From Nocardioidaceae bacterium (GTDB taxonomy: Bacteria > Actinomycetota > Actinomycetes > Propionibacteriales > Nocardioidaceae), in contig JACCVA010000179.1 in assembly GCA_013698435.1 (NCBI GenBank), positions 1 to 23,150 of the forward strand: a stretch of DNA of 23,150 bases. The letters are read 5' to 3'. Below the pieces are notes generated by a model. The model ran no database searches and had not been told where the DNA came from. It saw only the letters and a program-made list of their open reading frames with translations. The translations under genes were made by a program, and so were the position numbers. Below, in pieces: positions 7,759-15,475 of the stretch; within the stretch, counting starts at the first letter, position 1; every line of letters begins with the position of its first letter.

Positions 7759-8038
7759 CCAGTTCTGGACAGGGTGACCTGCGTGTTGGCCCCACCAGGC
7801 CCGGTCAGCCCCAGGCTCCAAAGAGGGAACCGACGTTCTCCGTCACGCGCCGGCGATGAGGTAGATTCGCTGACATCGATGGGGGGCCGTTGCCCTGCTT
7901 GACCGGTAGTCGAGACCACGCTTCACCACATCGTTATCGAGGTGACATCCCAGACCCGGCTGCGAGTTGCCAAGATGCAAACCTCCGGGTCGTGCACGAC
8001 CCGGTTGACGTACGTGGGCACAACAGCAAGGGGAACTC
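7759..8038. other. Divergent intergenic region between mraZ and moxR
   Basis: The two genes are 354 nt apart. The mraZ side holds its promoter and boxes (listed separately). On the plus strand TAGATT at 7862-7867 matches a TANNNT -10, but no good -35 lies at the expected distance; TTGACC at 7899-7904 and TTGACG at 8005-8010 resemble -35 elements without convincing partners. The moxR ribosome binding site AAGGGG is at 8028-8033. No coding sequence or structured RNA family was recognised apart from the palindrome listed separately. Confidence 0.4.
7985..8004. promoter_or_regulatory. Perfect 20-bp palindrome in the moxR leader
   Basis: CCGGGTCGTGCACGACCCGG reads the same on both strands without mismatch. 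It ends 34 nt before the moxR ATG and is followed at once by TTGACGTACGT. As DNA it is a candidate operator for a dimeric regulator; as RNA it can form an 8-bp stem with a UGCA loop just upstream of the ribosome binding site. No cognate regulator can be named. Confidence 0.55.
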
Positions 8039-9007
8039 ATGACGAGCGTCGACACCTTGGAGACGGTGACCCGCCGGGTCACCGACAACATTGAAAAGGT
8101 GATCGAGGGCAAGTCGGACGTGGTCCGCACATCGGTGACAGTGCTGCTGGCCGAAGGGCACCTGCTGATCGAGGACGTCCCGGGCGTCGGCAAGACGATG
8201 CTCGCCAAGGCGCTGGCCCGCTCCATCGACGGCACCGTCAAGCGCATCCAGTTCACCCCCGACCTGCTGCCGTCCGACGTGACTGGGGTGTCCATCTACA
8301 ACCGAGACACCCGCGACTTCGAGTTCCGCCCGGGCGGCGTGTTCGCCAATGTCGTCGTCGGCGACGAGATCAACCGCGCCTCGCCGAAGACCCAGTCCGC
8401 GCTGCTTGAGTGCATGGAGGAGCGACAGGTGACGGTCGACGGGACCACCTACCCGCTCGACGCTCCGTTCATGGTGATCGCCACCCAGAACCCCATCGAG
8501 ATGGAAGGCACCTACCCGTTGCCCGAGGCGCAGCGGGACCGCTTCATGGCGCGGGTCTCGATGGGCTACCCGCTGCCGAAGTCAGAGCTCGCCATGCTCG
8601 ACAGCCACTCGACGACCAGTCCTCTGGACGACCTGGAGGCGGTCGCAGACGCCGCCGAGATCGCCAAGCTCGTCGACATCGTCCGGACAGTGCATGTCGC
8701 TGACACGGTGAAGCAGTACGCCATCGACATCACGTCGGCCACCCGACGCTCGCCGGAGCTTCGCCTGGGCGCCTCGCCCCGCGCGACCCTTCACCTGGTG
8801 CGGGCAGCACGGGCCCACGCGGCCCTGGAGGGCCGTGACTACGTCATTCCCGACGACCTGCAGGCGCTCGCTGTTCCCGTCATCGCCCACCGCCTCATCA
8901 CCGGGCTCGAGGCACAGATGGGCGGGCGTGGAGCCGAGCAGGTCGTCACGTCGATCATCCGGTCGATCCCGGTGCCCGAGTCGACGCACTCCGATCGCTA
9001 CGTCTGA
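8039..9007 (+). CDS. MoxR-family AAA+ ATPase
   Basis: Cytoplasmic chaperone-like ATPase of the MoxR group, typically acting with a DUF58 partner in maturation of other proteins. It is 322 residues. Walker A is in EDVPGVGKT (45-53), Walker B in VVVGDE (105-110) followed by INRASPKTQSALLECMEERQV, and sensor 1 in ATQNP (148-152) with EMEGTYPLPEAQRDRF, all strongly MoxR-like. The C-terminal lid domain (about 220-322) is complete. ATG at 8039 has AAGGGG 5 nt upstream. It is the first gene of a three-gene plus-strand operon, 8 nt before the DUF58 gene. The MoxR-DUF58-transglutaminase set beside the dcw cluster is a known actinobacterial arrangement, but its substrate is not known to me. Confidence 0.94.
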   Translation: MTSVDTLETVTRRVTDNIEKVIEGKSDVVRTSVTVLLAEGHLLIEDVPGVGKTMLAKALARSIDGTVKRIQFTPDLLPSDVTGVSIYNRDTRDFEFRPGGVFANVVVGDEINRASPKTQSALLECMEERQVTVDGTTYPLDAPFMVIATQNPIEMEGTYPLPEAQRDRFMARVSMGYPLPKSELAMLDSHSTTSPLDDLEAVADAAEIAKLVDIVRTVHVADTVKQYAIDITSATRRSPELRLGASPRATLHLVRAARAHAALEGRDYVIPDDLQALAVPVIAHRLITGLEAQMGGRGAEQVVTSIIRSIPVPESTHSDRYV

Positions 9008-9015
9008 CCGCTGGG

Positions 9016-10311
9016 ATGCGCGCCGCACTGTCGACCCTGACGACCCGTGGACGGGCCTTTCTGTCCGCAGGTGTCACCTGCGCGGTCTGCGCGATCTTGC
9101 TGGGCCAGAAGGACCTGCTGCGTGTCGGCGTGCTGCTGATCCTGCTTCCTGTCGTCACGGCGCTGATCGCCCACCGGTCGCGCTACCGGCTGTCGTGCTC
9201 ACGTGAGATCGTCCCGACCCGGGTGCAAGCCGGGCAGTCCGCCCAGGTGTCACTGCGTCTCGACAACCCGGGCCGGGTGCCGACCGGCCTGATGCTGCTC
9301 GAGGACCAGGTGCCCTACGTCCTCGGCAGCCGGCCACGGTTCGTCCTCGACCAGCTGCGACCGCGGTGGGAACGCACCATGAGCTACGTCGTGCGTTCGG
9401 AGGTGCGGGGCCGCTTTGCCATCGGGCCGCTGACGGTCCGCCTCAGCGACCCGTTCGGCTTCGTCGAGCTGACCCGTGCCTTCACCTCGCGCGCCGTGCT
9501 GGTCGTCACGCCGGTCGTCGTCGACCTGACCAGCTTCCGGCTGTCCGGCGAGTGGTCGGGCACGGGCGACAACCGGCCGCGCGCCTTCGCCGCCGCCGGC
9601 ACCGAGGACGTCACCGTGCGGGAGTACCGGCTCGGTGACGACCTACGCCGGATCCACTGGCGCTCGACAGCGCGCACCGACGAGCTGATGGTTCGGCGCG
9701 AGGAGCAGCCGCACCAGAGCCGCGCGACCATCATCCTCGACACCCGCGCCGGAGCGCATCGCGGCTCAGGACCCGCATCGTCGTTCGAGTACGCCGTCTC
9801 TGCCTGCGCGTCGGTCGGTGCCTACCTTGCTGGACAGGGCTTCGTCGTCCGGATGCTGACCGACGACGTCCGTGCCGCCGAGGCAACCTGGCACGACCGG
9901 GGCGTCAGCGGGCCGGTGGAGGTCCAGCTGCTGCTCGAGTCCTTGGCGGTCATCAACACCTCCACCCGGCCGACCTTCAGCCAGACCTCGCCCGAGCACA
10001 ACGCCGCCGGGCTGCTGGTGGCGATACTCGGGAGCTGCTCGCCCACTGACGCGGCCAGCCTGTCGGCGTTGCGGGTGGGTTCCACGCGGGCGCTGGCGAT
10101 CCTGCTCGATGTCGGAGCCTGGGATCGCGACGACAGCCGCACCGATCGCCCCGCAGCGGAGCAGGCGGCACAACTGCGGGCGCACGGCTGGAACGTCGTC
10201 GTCGCCGCGCCAGGAGACCCGCTCGCGCACGTCTGGACAGACGTGTGCCGGCCGCCCACGGCGCGCCTCCACACCCACGAAGCAGCTGCGCAGACAGGTC
10301 CGGCGGCATGA
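9016..10311 (+). CDS. DUF58 domain-containing protein, MoxR partner
   Basis: It is 431 residues. Two hydrophobic helices near the N-terminus (about 14-30 and 35-52) anchor it to the membrane. A middle beta-rich region follows, then the DUF58 core with EYRLGDDLRRIHWRSTARTDELMVRREE around 200-230, the family's defining motif. The remaining C-terminal part has a von Willebrand A-like pattern (TIILDTRAG), common in MoxR partners. ATG at 9016 is 8 nt after the moxR stop with a weak ribosome binding site, and the stop overlaps the next start as ATGA. Both contacts suggest coupled translation and joint function. The biochemical role of DUF58 is not established. Confidence 0.92.
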   Translation: MRAALSTLTTRGRAFLSAGVTCAVCAILLGQKDLLRVGVLLILLPVVTALIAHRSRYRLSCSREIVPTRVQAGQSAQVSLRLDNPGRVPTGLMLLEDQVPYVLGSRPRFVLDQLRPRWERTMSYVVRSEVRGRFAIGPLTVRLSDPFGFVELTRAFTSRAVLVVTPVVVDLTSFRLSGEWSGTGDNRPRAFAAAGTEDVTVREYRLGDDLRRIHWRSTARTDELMVRREEQPHQSRATIILDTRAGAHRGSGPASSFEYAVSACASVGAYLAGQGFVVRMLTDDVRAAEATWHDRGVSGPVEVQLLLESLAVINTSTRPTFSQTSPEHNAAGLLVAILGSCSPTDAASLSALRVGSTRALAILLDVGAWDRDDSRTDRPAAEQAAQLRAHGWNVVVAAPGDPLAHVWTDVCRPPTARLHTHEAAAQTGPAA

Positions 10312-12632
10312 GCCGGCACCTCGGAGAACACGTCCGGCTCTCGCTGCTGGGCTGGCTGACCACCATCGCCACCGCCTTCTGTTTCCTGCCGACGATCAGC
10401 AACCAGTCCTACCTGGTCCAGGCAGCCGCCCTGTGCGGGCTGCTGGTCGCTGTCGGCATCGGACTGCGCGCCTTGCGGACGCCGGCGCCGGGTGTGCTGC
10501 TCGTTCAGCTGGCACTCCTCGTCGAGGTCCTCGTCGTCGCCTACGGGGACAAGTTCAAGTACTTCGTGCTGCCGACCTCGGCAACCGTCGAGGGTCTGCG
10601 GCGCGACATCAGCGCGGGGCTCGAGGTGGCACAGAAGTTCGCTGCACCGACGCCGAAGAGCGCCGGTCTCACGTTGCTGGTGCTCTTCGGCATCGGTGTC
10701 GTGGCTGTGCTTGTCGACTTCTTCGCCGCCGGGGTGCGCCGCGTCCCACTGACAGGTCTGCCGCTGCTGGTCCTTTACACCGTGCCGGTGACGGCGTTGC
10801 CCGACGGCGTTCCGGTCTACGGGTTCCTGCCCGGCGCGGTGGCGTACATCGCGTTGCTGCTTGCCGACGAGCGTGACCGGTTGAGCCACTGGGGCAGGCT
10901 CGTGTCGCGCACCCCCCACCAGACCACCCACTCGACGATGGACACCTCCGGGCTGGTCTCGAACGGACGCCGGGTCGCGGTGATCGCCGTGACATCGGCG
11001 GTGGTCCTCCCGTTGTTCATCCCCGCCTTCTCGAGTGCCTGGTTCGACAACGGCCGCGGCGTGGGCAACGGCCCCGGGACCGGGACGAGCCTCAGTTTCA
11101 GGGACCCGATGGTCAGCCTGGCGCAGAGCCTGCGGCGTCCCGTCAAGGAGGACGTACTGGTGGTGACGGGACCGAGCGCGCCGGAGTACCTCCGGCTGGT
11201 GGTGCTCGACCAACCCGGTCCCGACAACTGGAGCGCCTCTGCCCTGGACCTCGACAACACTTTGGCGCTGAGCCAGACACTGCCCGCGCCCGGCGGCGTC
11301 GGTGACGACGTGCAGGGCAGCATCAGCCAGCTCGACATCGCGACGACCGACGAGTTTCCCACCGACTCCTCGTGGCTGCCGGTGCCGTACGCACTGCAAG
11401 AGGTCCAGATCGACGGTGACTGGGCCTACGTCCCCCGGGACCAGACGGTCGCTGCCACCAGCCTGACCTCTGCAGACACGCTGGAGGAGTACTCCGTGAG
11501 CTTCTCGAGGCTCGCCTTCACCGAGGAGCAGCTGCGCGCCTCCGGTCCGGCACCGGCTGCGATCCAGCAGGAGTTCGGGCGGGTACCAGACGATGTGCCG
11601 GCCGTCGTGCAGAACGTGGCGCTCAGCGCCACCACTGGCGCCCAGAACGCCTACGAGCAAGCGGTTCTCCTGCAGACGTTCTTCCGCGACTCCGAGCAGT
11701 TCTCCTACGACGTCGATGCTGCCTACGGCTACGGGTACGACTCCATGGCGGAGTTCCTGCAGAAGCGCCGCGGCTTCTGTCAGCAGTTCGCCGCCACGAT
11801 GGCGATGATGGCGAGGACACTCGACATCCCGTCGCGGGTCGTCGTCGGGTTCCTCAAGCCGGACCGTGAAGAAGGGGGCTCCTACGTCGTCACCTCGCAC
11901 GACGTGCACGCCTGGCCGGAGCTGTACTTCGAGGGGCTCGGTTGGGTGCGGTTCGAGCCGACACCGCGGGATGGCGCCTCGCCGCCGGACTATGCGGCGA
12001 ACCTGCAGCTCCCGACCGACCTCACTCCGACCAACAGCGGCATCGCGCCCACCGAGGACGTCCGCAGCCGCAACACCGACACCGGGCAGAACACCACCAG
12101 CACGAACGCCGGCGCCACCGGCGGCTCAGGCGGTGATGGCGCCGCACCGTCGAAGTACTGGCTGGTGCTGGTGCTCCTCGTCGTGGTGCTGCTGCTGCCC
12201 GCCGGGCTCCGCCAAGGGGTACGCCGCAACCGCCTCAACCGGCCGGTCGAGCAGGCGCAGGCCGCCGAGGCGGCCTGGATGGAGCTGCGGGACCACCTGC
12301 TGGACCTGCGGCTGCCGTGGACCGGCTCGATGACCCCGCGCGCTCGGGAACGCTCGGTCGCGGGTCTGCTGGTCGACGACACAGACGGACTGCAGGCGCT
12401 GCGACGGCTGGCGCTCAGCGTCGAGCGGTCTCGCTACGCCACCGCGGCGCTGCCAGGCGCCGACCCTGCCATCGACGTCGTCGAGGTGATGGACGTGATC
12501 GACCGTCGAGCCGAGCGCGCCCAGCGGCTGCGGGCCATGTTCTTGCCGGCGTCGCTGCTGCCCGACCTGCGGCGCGCGTGGCAGGCATGGCGCGACGGTC
12601 ATCGCCGCCGGGAGCCCGACGAGGTGCGCTGA
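10308..12632 (+). CDS. Transglutaminase-like membrane protein (TgpA/DUF3488 type)
   Basis: Polytopic membrane protein of 774 residues. Six or seven hydrophobic helices fill roughly 1-245, followed by a large extracytoplasmic part holding the transglutaminase-like domain. It has RRGFCQQFA with the nucleophile Cys491, HDVHAWPELYF with His534, and WVRFEPTPR with Glu550 where many transglutaminase-fold proteins have Asp. A Gly/Ser/Thr-rich linker, another helix (about 620-640) and a cytoplasmic tail resembling DUF4129 complete it. ATG at 10308 overlaps the DUF58 stop by ATGA. The substrate is unknown; placement beside wall genes suggests an envelope protein or peptidoglycan target, which is inference. 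Confidence 0.92.
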   Translation: MSRHLGEHVRLSLLGWLTTIATAFCFLPTISNQSYLVQAAALCGLLVAVGIGLRALRTPAPGVLLVQLALLVEVLVVAYGDKFKYFVLPTSATVEGLRRDISAGLEVAQKFAAPTPKSAGLTLLVLFGIGVVAVLVDFFAAGVRRVPLTGLPLLVLYTVPVTALPDGVPVYGFLPGAVAYIALLLADERDRLSHWGRLVSRTPHQTTHSTMDTSGLVSNGRRVAVIAVTSAVVLPLFIPAFSSAWFDNGRGVGNGPGTGTSLSFRDPMVSLAQSLRRPVKEDVLVVTGPSAPEYLRLVVLDQPGPDNWSASALDLDNTLALSQTLPAPGGVGDDVQGSISQLDIATTDEFPTDSSWLPVPYALQEVQIDGDWAYVPRDQTVAATSLTSADTLEEYSVSFSRLAFTEEQLRASGPAPAAIQQEFGRVPDDVPAVVQNVALSATTGAQNAYEQAVLLQTFFRDSEQFSYDVDAAYGYGYDSMAEFLQKRRGFCQQFAATMAMMARTLDIPSRVVVGFLKPDREEGGSYVVTSHDVHAWPELYFEGLGWVRFEPTPRDGASPPDYAANLQLPTDLTPTNSGIAPTEDVRSRNTDTGQNTTSTNAGATGGSGGDGAAPSKYWLVLVLLVVVLLLPAGLRQGVRRNRLNRPVEQAQAAEAAWMELRDHLLDLRLPWTGSMTPRARERSVAGLLVDDTDGLQALRRLALSVERSRYATAALPGADPAIDVVEVMDVIDRRAERAQRLRAMFLPASLLPDLRRAWQAWRDGHRRREPDEVR

Positions 12633-12702
12633 GCCGACGGCAGCCGGGGCTGACCGGGCGGCAGCCAGCAGGACTGGCTTGGTCGCGTACGTCTGCCGAC
12701 AC

Positions 12703-12727
12703 GCGCCGGCGACTGCGTTGCTGGCGC
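12703..12727 (+). terminator. Candidate terminator after the moxR operon
   Basis: GCGCCGGC (12703-12710) can pair with GCTGGCGC (12720-12727) as an 8-bp stem with one G-U pair on the plus-strand transcript, leaving a 9-nt loop. GGGTTGG follows, so there is no real U-tract. It lies 70 nt after the transglutaminase stop and just before the converging DUF3040 gene end. Confidence 0.4.
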
Positions 12728-12734
12728 GGGTTGG

Positions 12735-13130
12735 TCAGAAGTCGTCGCGGCGACGACGCCAGCGGTCTTCCATCCGGTTCATGAAACCGGACTGGCGCGA
12801 CTCACTGGAGGTCTGTTTGGACCGTCCGATGGGATGCACGTTGGGAGGGAGGTCGGGCTCGGACAGCCGCCGCCCGTGCGTGAGCGCCAGGTAGGCGCAG
12901 CCCAGCATGACCACGAAGCCGGCGACCGCGACCGCGGTAACGGCGACCACGGCACCGGTCATCAAGACGGCGACGCCGACAAGGAACCCGACGACCGAGG
13001 CGATCACGATGCGCTTGTGGTGACGACGCGACGATGCCCCGCGCAGCGCCGAGACGAACTGCGGGTCCTCCGCAGCGAGCGCTTCTTCCATCTGCTCGAG
13101 CAGACGCTGCTCTTCTTCCGAGAGCGGCAT
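12735..13130 (-). CDS. DUF3040 domain membrane protein
   Basis: Small actinobacterial membrane protein of 131 residues. The N-terminus MPLSEEEQRLLEQMEEALAAEDPQF is the DUF3040 signature. Two hydrophobic helices lie at about 41-60 and 62-83, followed by a polar, Arg-rich cytoplasmic tail. The start at 13130 is chosen because the family begins at MPLSEEEQ and GGAGG lies 5 nt upstream; an in-frame start at 13142 would add four residues with less support. It commonly sits near the dcw cluster in actinobacteria. Function is unknown. It is transcribed alone, convergent with the transglutaminase gene and divergent from the L,D-transpeptidase gene. Confidence 0.9.
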   Translation of the reverse strand: MPLSEEEQRLLEQMEEALAAEDPQFVSALRGASSRRHHKRIVIASVVGFLVGVAVLMTGAVVAVTAVAVAGFVVMLGCAYLALTHGRRLSEPDLPPNVHPIGRSKQTSSESRQSGFMNRMEDRWRRRRDDF

Positions 13131-13174
13131 CGTGTCCTCCAACCGGCGGGGGATGAGTCAGGTCGTTGCTCTCC

Positions 13175-13203
13175 AGTCTAGGCACGCTTGGCTGACGACG
13201 AAA
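13175..13203 (-). promoter_or_regulatory. Possible DUF3040 promoter
   Basis: TAGACT at 13180-13175 on the minus strand is a good TANNNT -10. The hexamer 17 nt upstream is TTTCGT (13203-13198), a weak -35. The implied leader is about 38 nt. Confidence 0.4.
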
Positions 13204-13211
13204 CCCAGGCA

Positions 13212-13382
13212 ACCAAATTGGTGCGCACCGCGTCATTAGATGTGGCGGTCACTTGCTGGCAGGGACCCCGGAACCCTGCACGCCGGATACGTCGCGGCTG
13301 TCCCTCGCAACAGTTAAGGTTTACCCCGGACCCTCGCTCGGGTGTCCGGTCCATCGCTCTACTGGCGCACCGGGGTGCGCAC
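13212..13382. promoter_or_regulatory. Inverted repeats upstream of the L,D-transpeptidase gene
   Basis: The DUF3040-to-transpeptidase gap (265 nt) holds several inverted repeats. ACCAA-A-TTGGT (13212-13222) overlaps the palindrome GGTGCGCACC (13220-13229). GCAGGG/CCCTGC (13259-13264 and 13274-13279) encloses 9 nt. GCGCACC/GGTGCGC (13365-13371 and 13374-13380) lies just before the transpeptidase ribosome binding site. The word GGTGCGCAC therefore appears twice (13220-13228 and 13374-13382). TAAGGT at 13315-13320 could be a plus-strand -10, without a clear -35. The regulatory role is unproven. Confidence 0.35.
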
Positions 13383-13395
13383 GAAGGAAGACATT

Positions 13396-14178
13396 GTGAA
13401 GAAGTTCTTGGGGGCCTTCGGCGCCACCGCGGTCGCGGTCAGCCTGGTCGTGGCCGCTCCTGCAGATGCCCGCACTGTCTCCCCCACGGGTTCGGTCGCG
13501 TCGACGACGTCCGCGGTGGCCGGGGGAGGGTTCTCGATGCGAGACCATTACGCCCGCGAGATCGTCCGTTACGGACAGTCCGACGCAGGGGTCTACAAGA
13601 TCGCCCACGTCCGAGAGCTCCAGTACCGCCTTCGGTGGGCGGGCACCTTCAAGGCAGGAGTGAGCGGGTACTTCGGCGACGTCACCCGCACCGCCGTACG
13701 CCGCTACCAGCGCAGCGAGCGCATCAACATCACCGGGGTGGCCAACCACGTGACCTGGGCGCACCTGCTGCGCGACACGATCCGGCACCGCAAAGCGCTT
13801 CCGCGGGTGTGCCGCCGCGCCGGGTGGCATGCCTGCTACGACCGCTCGATGCACCAGGTCGTCTTGCTGCACAACAACAACTACGTCAACACCTGGCTGG
13901 TCCGCGGCGGCATGTCGGACCACAAGACCCGGCGCGGGACCAACCAGGTGTACTACCGCGACATCGATCACGTGTCCGCGACCTATGACGACAGCCCGAT
14001 GCCGTACTCGCAGTTCTTCGACGGCGGCGAGGCGTTGCACGGCTCGGGCTTCATGACCGACCCGTTCTCAGGACACAGCCACGGCTGCGTCAACATGTAC
14101 ATCGAAGACGCCCGCCAGCTGTGGAACCTCACCTCCAGCAAGCGGCTGGTCGTCACGGTCTACGGCGCCTGGTCGTAG
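13396..14178 (+). CDS. Secreted L,D-transpeptidase with N-terminal peptidoglycan-binding domain
   Basis: Secreted protein of 260 residues that likely forms 3-3 crosslinks in peptidoglycan. A signal peptide covers about 1-25 (VKKFLGAFGATAVAVSLVVA then APADA/RT). A PG_binding_1-like domain spans about 68-125 (VRELQYRLRWAGTF...GYFGDVTRTAVRRYQR). The YkuD catalytic domain (about 150-257) holds H215 in ALHGSG and the active-site HSHGCVN with Cys231. Start GTG at 13396 is favoured by AAGGAAG 6 nt upstream and by placing the signal peptide exactly at the N-terminus. Its 3' end overlaps that of dinB by 19 nt, tail to tail. Confidence 0.93.
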   Translation: MKKFLGAFGATAVAVSLVVAAPADARTVSPTGSVASTTSAVAGGGFSMRDHYAREIVRYGQSDAGVYKIAHVRELQYRLRWAGTFKAGVSGYFGDVTRTAVRRYQRSERINITGVANHVTWAHLLRDTIRHRKALPRVCRRAGWHACYDRSMHQVVLLHNNNYVNTWLVRGGMSDHKTRRGTNQVYYRDIDHVSATYDDSPMPYSQFFDGGEALHGSGFMTDPFSGHSHGCVNMYIEDARQLWNLTSSKRLVVTVYGAWS

Positions 14179-15461
14179 CCCTGCGGCGGCCCGGCGTGCA
14201 GCGATCCGGCCGACGCCGGTGCCCGGCGGGCGAGGTGCGAGGACTTGTGGAGGAGGGTCGCCGGCCTGACTGCTGAGCCGCCGAAGCGGTTCACGGCACG
14301 GTCGACGGCCCTCTCGGCGTCCTCCCAGCCGTGCGCAGGCTCATCCAGCCTCAGCTGCCGGGTGGCACGAGCGGCATCGACAAGTCCTTCGACGCGGACG
14401 CCGACCAGCCGGATGCGCGCCCGCTCGAGCCCGAGCCGGGAGAACAGCTCGGCCGCGGTCGCATAGATCTCCTGGGTTCCTGACGTCGTGTCCCGCAGCG
14501 TGCGCGATCGGGTGATCGTGGTGAAGTCATGGAACCTCACCTTGAGGGTGACGGTCCCCCCGCACACCTGTGCCGCGCGCATCCGCATCGCCACCTTTGC
14601 CGACAACCGCAGCAGCTCGCGTCTGACGACCACCTCGTCGTCGGTGTCACGGCTGAACGTCTCGTCGGAGCCGATGCTGCGCTCGGGCTCGTCGGGCCCG
14701 CGCCGCGGTGTCACCACCCGGTCGTCGACCCCCCAGGCCATCGCATGCAGCCGGGCCCCGCTGCCGGCCCCCATCGCCCGCTGAAGCACCTCGACCGGCG
14801 TATGCGCAAGGTCACCCACCCGCCGCAGACCCAGCCGGTGCAGCTGCGTCGCCGTCGCCTCGCCCACGCCCCACAGCTCCTCGACCCGCATCGGGTGCAG
14901 GAACGCGGTCACCTCGTGGCGGGGGACGACGAGGAGCCCGTCAGGTTTGGCCCGCCGCGAAGCGAGCTTGGCCACCGTAGGGGTGGTCGCGACTCCCACC
15001 GAGCAGGTGATCTGCTGCTCGTCATAGATCCGTGCCCGCAGGTAGCTCCCGACCTCCGTGGCCGAGTCGAACCGGCGCAGCGAACCCGACACGTCGAGGA
15101 ACGCCTCATCCATCGACAACACCTCGACCACCGAGGTGACGGAGCGAAACGCCTCCATGACCGATGACGAGACGACGCTGAGCTCGTCGAAGTCAGGCGC
15201 GATGATCACGGCTCTGGGGCAGAGCCGCCGGGCCCGGGTCATCGGCATCGCCGAGTGCACGCCGTGAGCACGGGCGGCGTACGTCGCCGACAGCACGACT
15301 CCGCGGTGGCCGCCACCGACGATCACCGGCACGTCCTGCAGCTCGGGACGGTCACGGATCGCCACCGAGGCGTAGAACGCGTCCATGTCGACGTGCATGA
15401 TCGTGCACCCACCGTCGGCGGCGGCTCGGGTGGTGGGAACCGGGCGGGCGGCCTCAGCCAC
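14160..15461 (-). CDS. dinB: DinB, DNA polymerase IV (Y family)
   Basis: Y-family translesion DNA polymerase of 433 residues. Catalytic acidic residues are present: DMDAFYASV with Asp25, and SMDEAF with Asp118/Glu119, so it is a true polymerase and not an inactive ImuB-type paralogue. Tyr30 aligns with the steric-gate position. The HhH-like region ELWGVGEATATQLHRLG (about 195-211) and a complete little-finger domain follow. RQLRLDEP near the end of that domain may be the sliding-clamp motif. GTG at 15461 has GAGG 6 nt upstream and lies 14 nt after the methyltransferase stop; an ATG at 15398 just before HVDMDAF is an alternative. It is the last gene of the putative SOS operon. Confidence 0.95.
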   Translation of the reverse strand: MAEAARPVPTTRAAADGGCTIMHVDMDAFYASVAIRDRPELQDVPVIVGGGHRGVVLSATYAARAHGVHSAMPMTRARRLCPRAVIIAPDFDELSVVSSSVMEAFRSVTSVVEVLSMDEAFLDVSGSLRRFDSATEVGSYLRARIYDEQQITCSVGVATTPTVAKLASRRAKPDGLLVVPRHEVTAFLHPMRVEELWGVGEATATQLHRLGLRRVGDLAHTPVEVLQRAMGAGSGARLHAMAWGVDDRVVTPRRGPDEPERSIGSDETFSRDTDDEVVVRRELLRLSAKVAMRMRAAQVCGGTVTLKVRFHDFTTITRSRTLRDTTSGTQEIYATAAELFSRLGLERARIRLVGVRVEGLVDAARATRQLRLDEPAHGWEDAERAVDRAVNRFGGSAVRPATLLHKSSHLARRAPASAGSLHAGPPQGYDQAP

Positions 15462-15475
15462 CGTGGTCCTCGCTG

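Noticed and set aside
8005..8033. TTGACG next to the moxR palindrome as a promoter
   Set aside because: The matching -10 position would fall on the AAGGGG ribosome binding site, so it cannot drive a normal leadered transcript.
9822..11909. Very long minus-strand open frame opposite DUF58 and transglutaminase genes
   Set aside because: The composition is low-complexity His/Arg/Gly/Val without any domain, and the plus strand carries clear protein families; it is an antisense shadow of GC-rich codons.
13222..13395. Possible c-di-AMP (ydaO-type) riboswitch before the L,D-transpeptidase gene
   Set aside because: Actinobacterial wall hydrolase genes often carry one, but the conserved core elements were not found here; only simple hairpins are seen.
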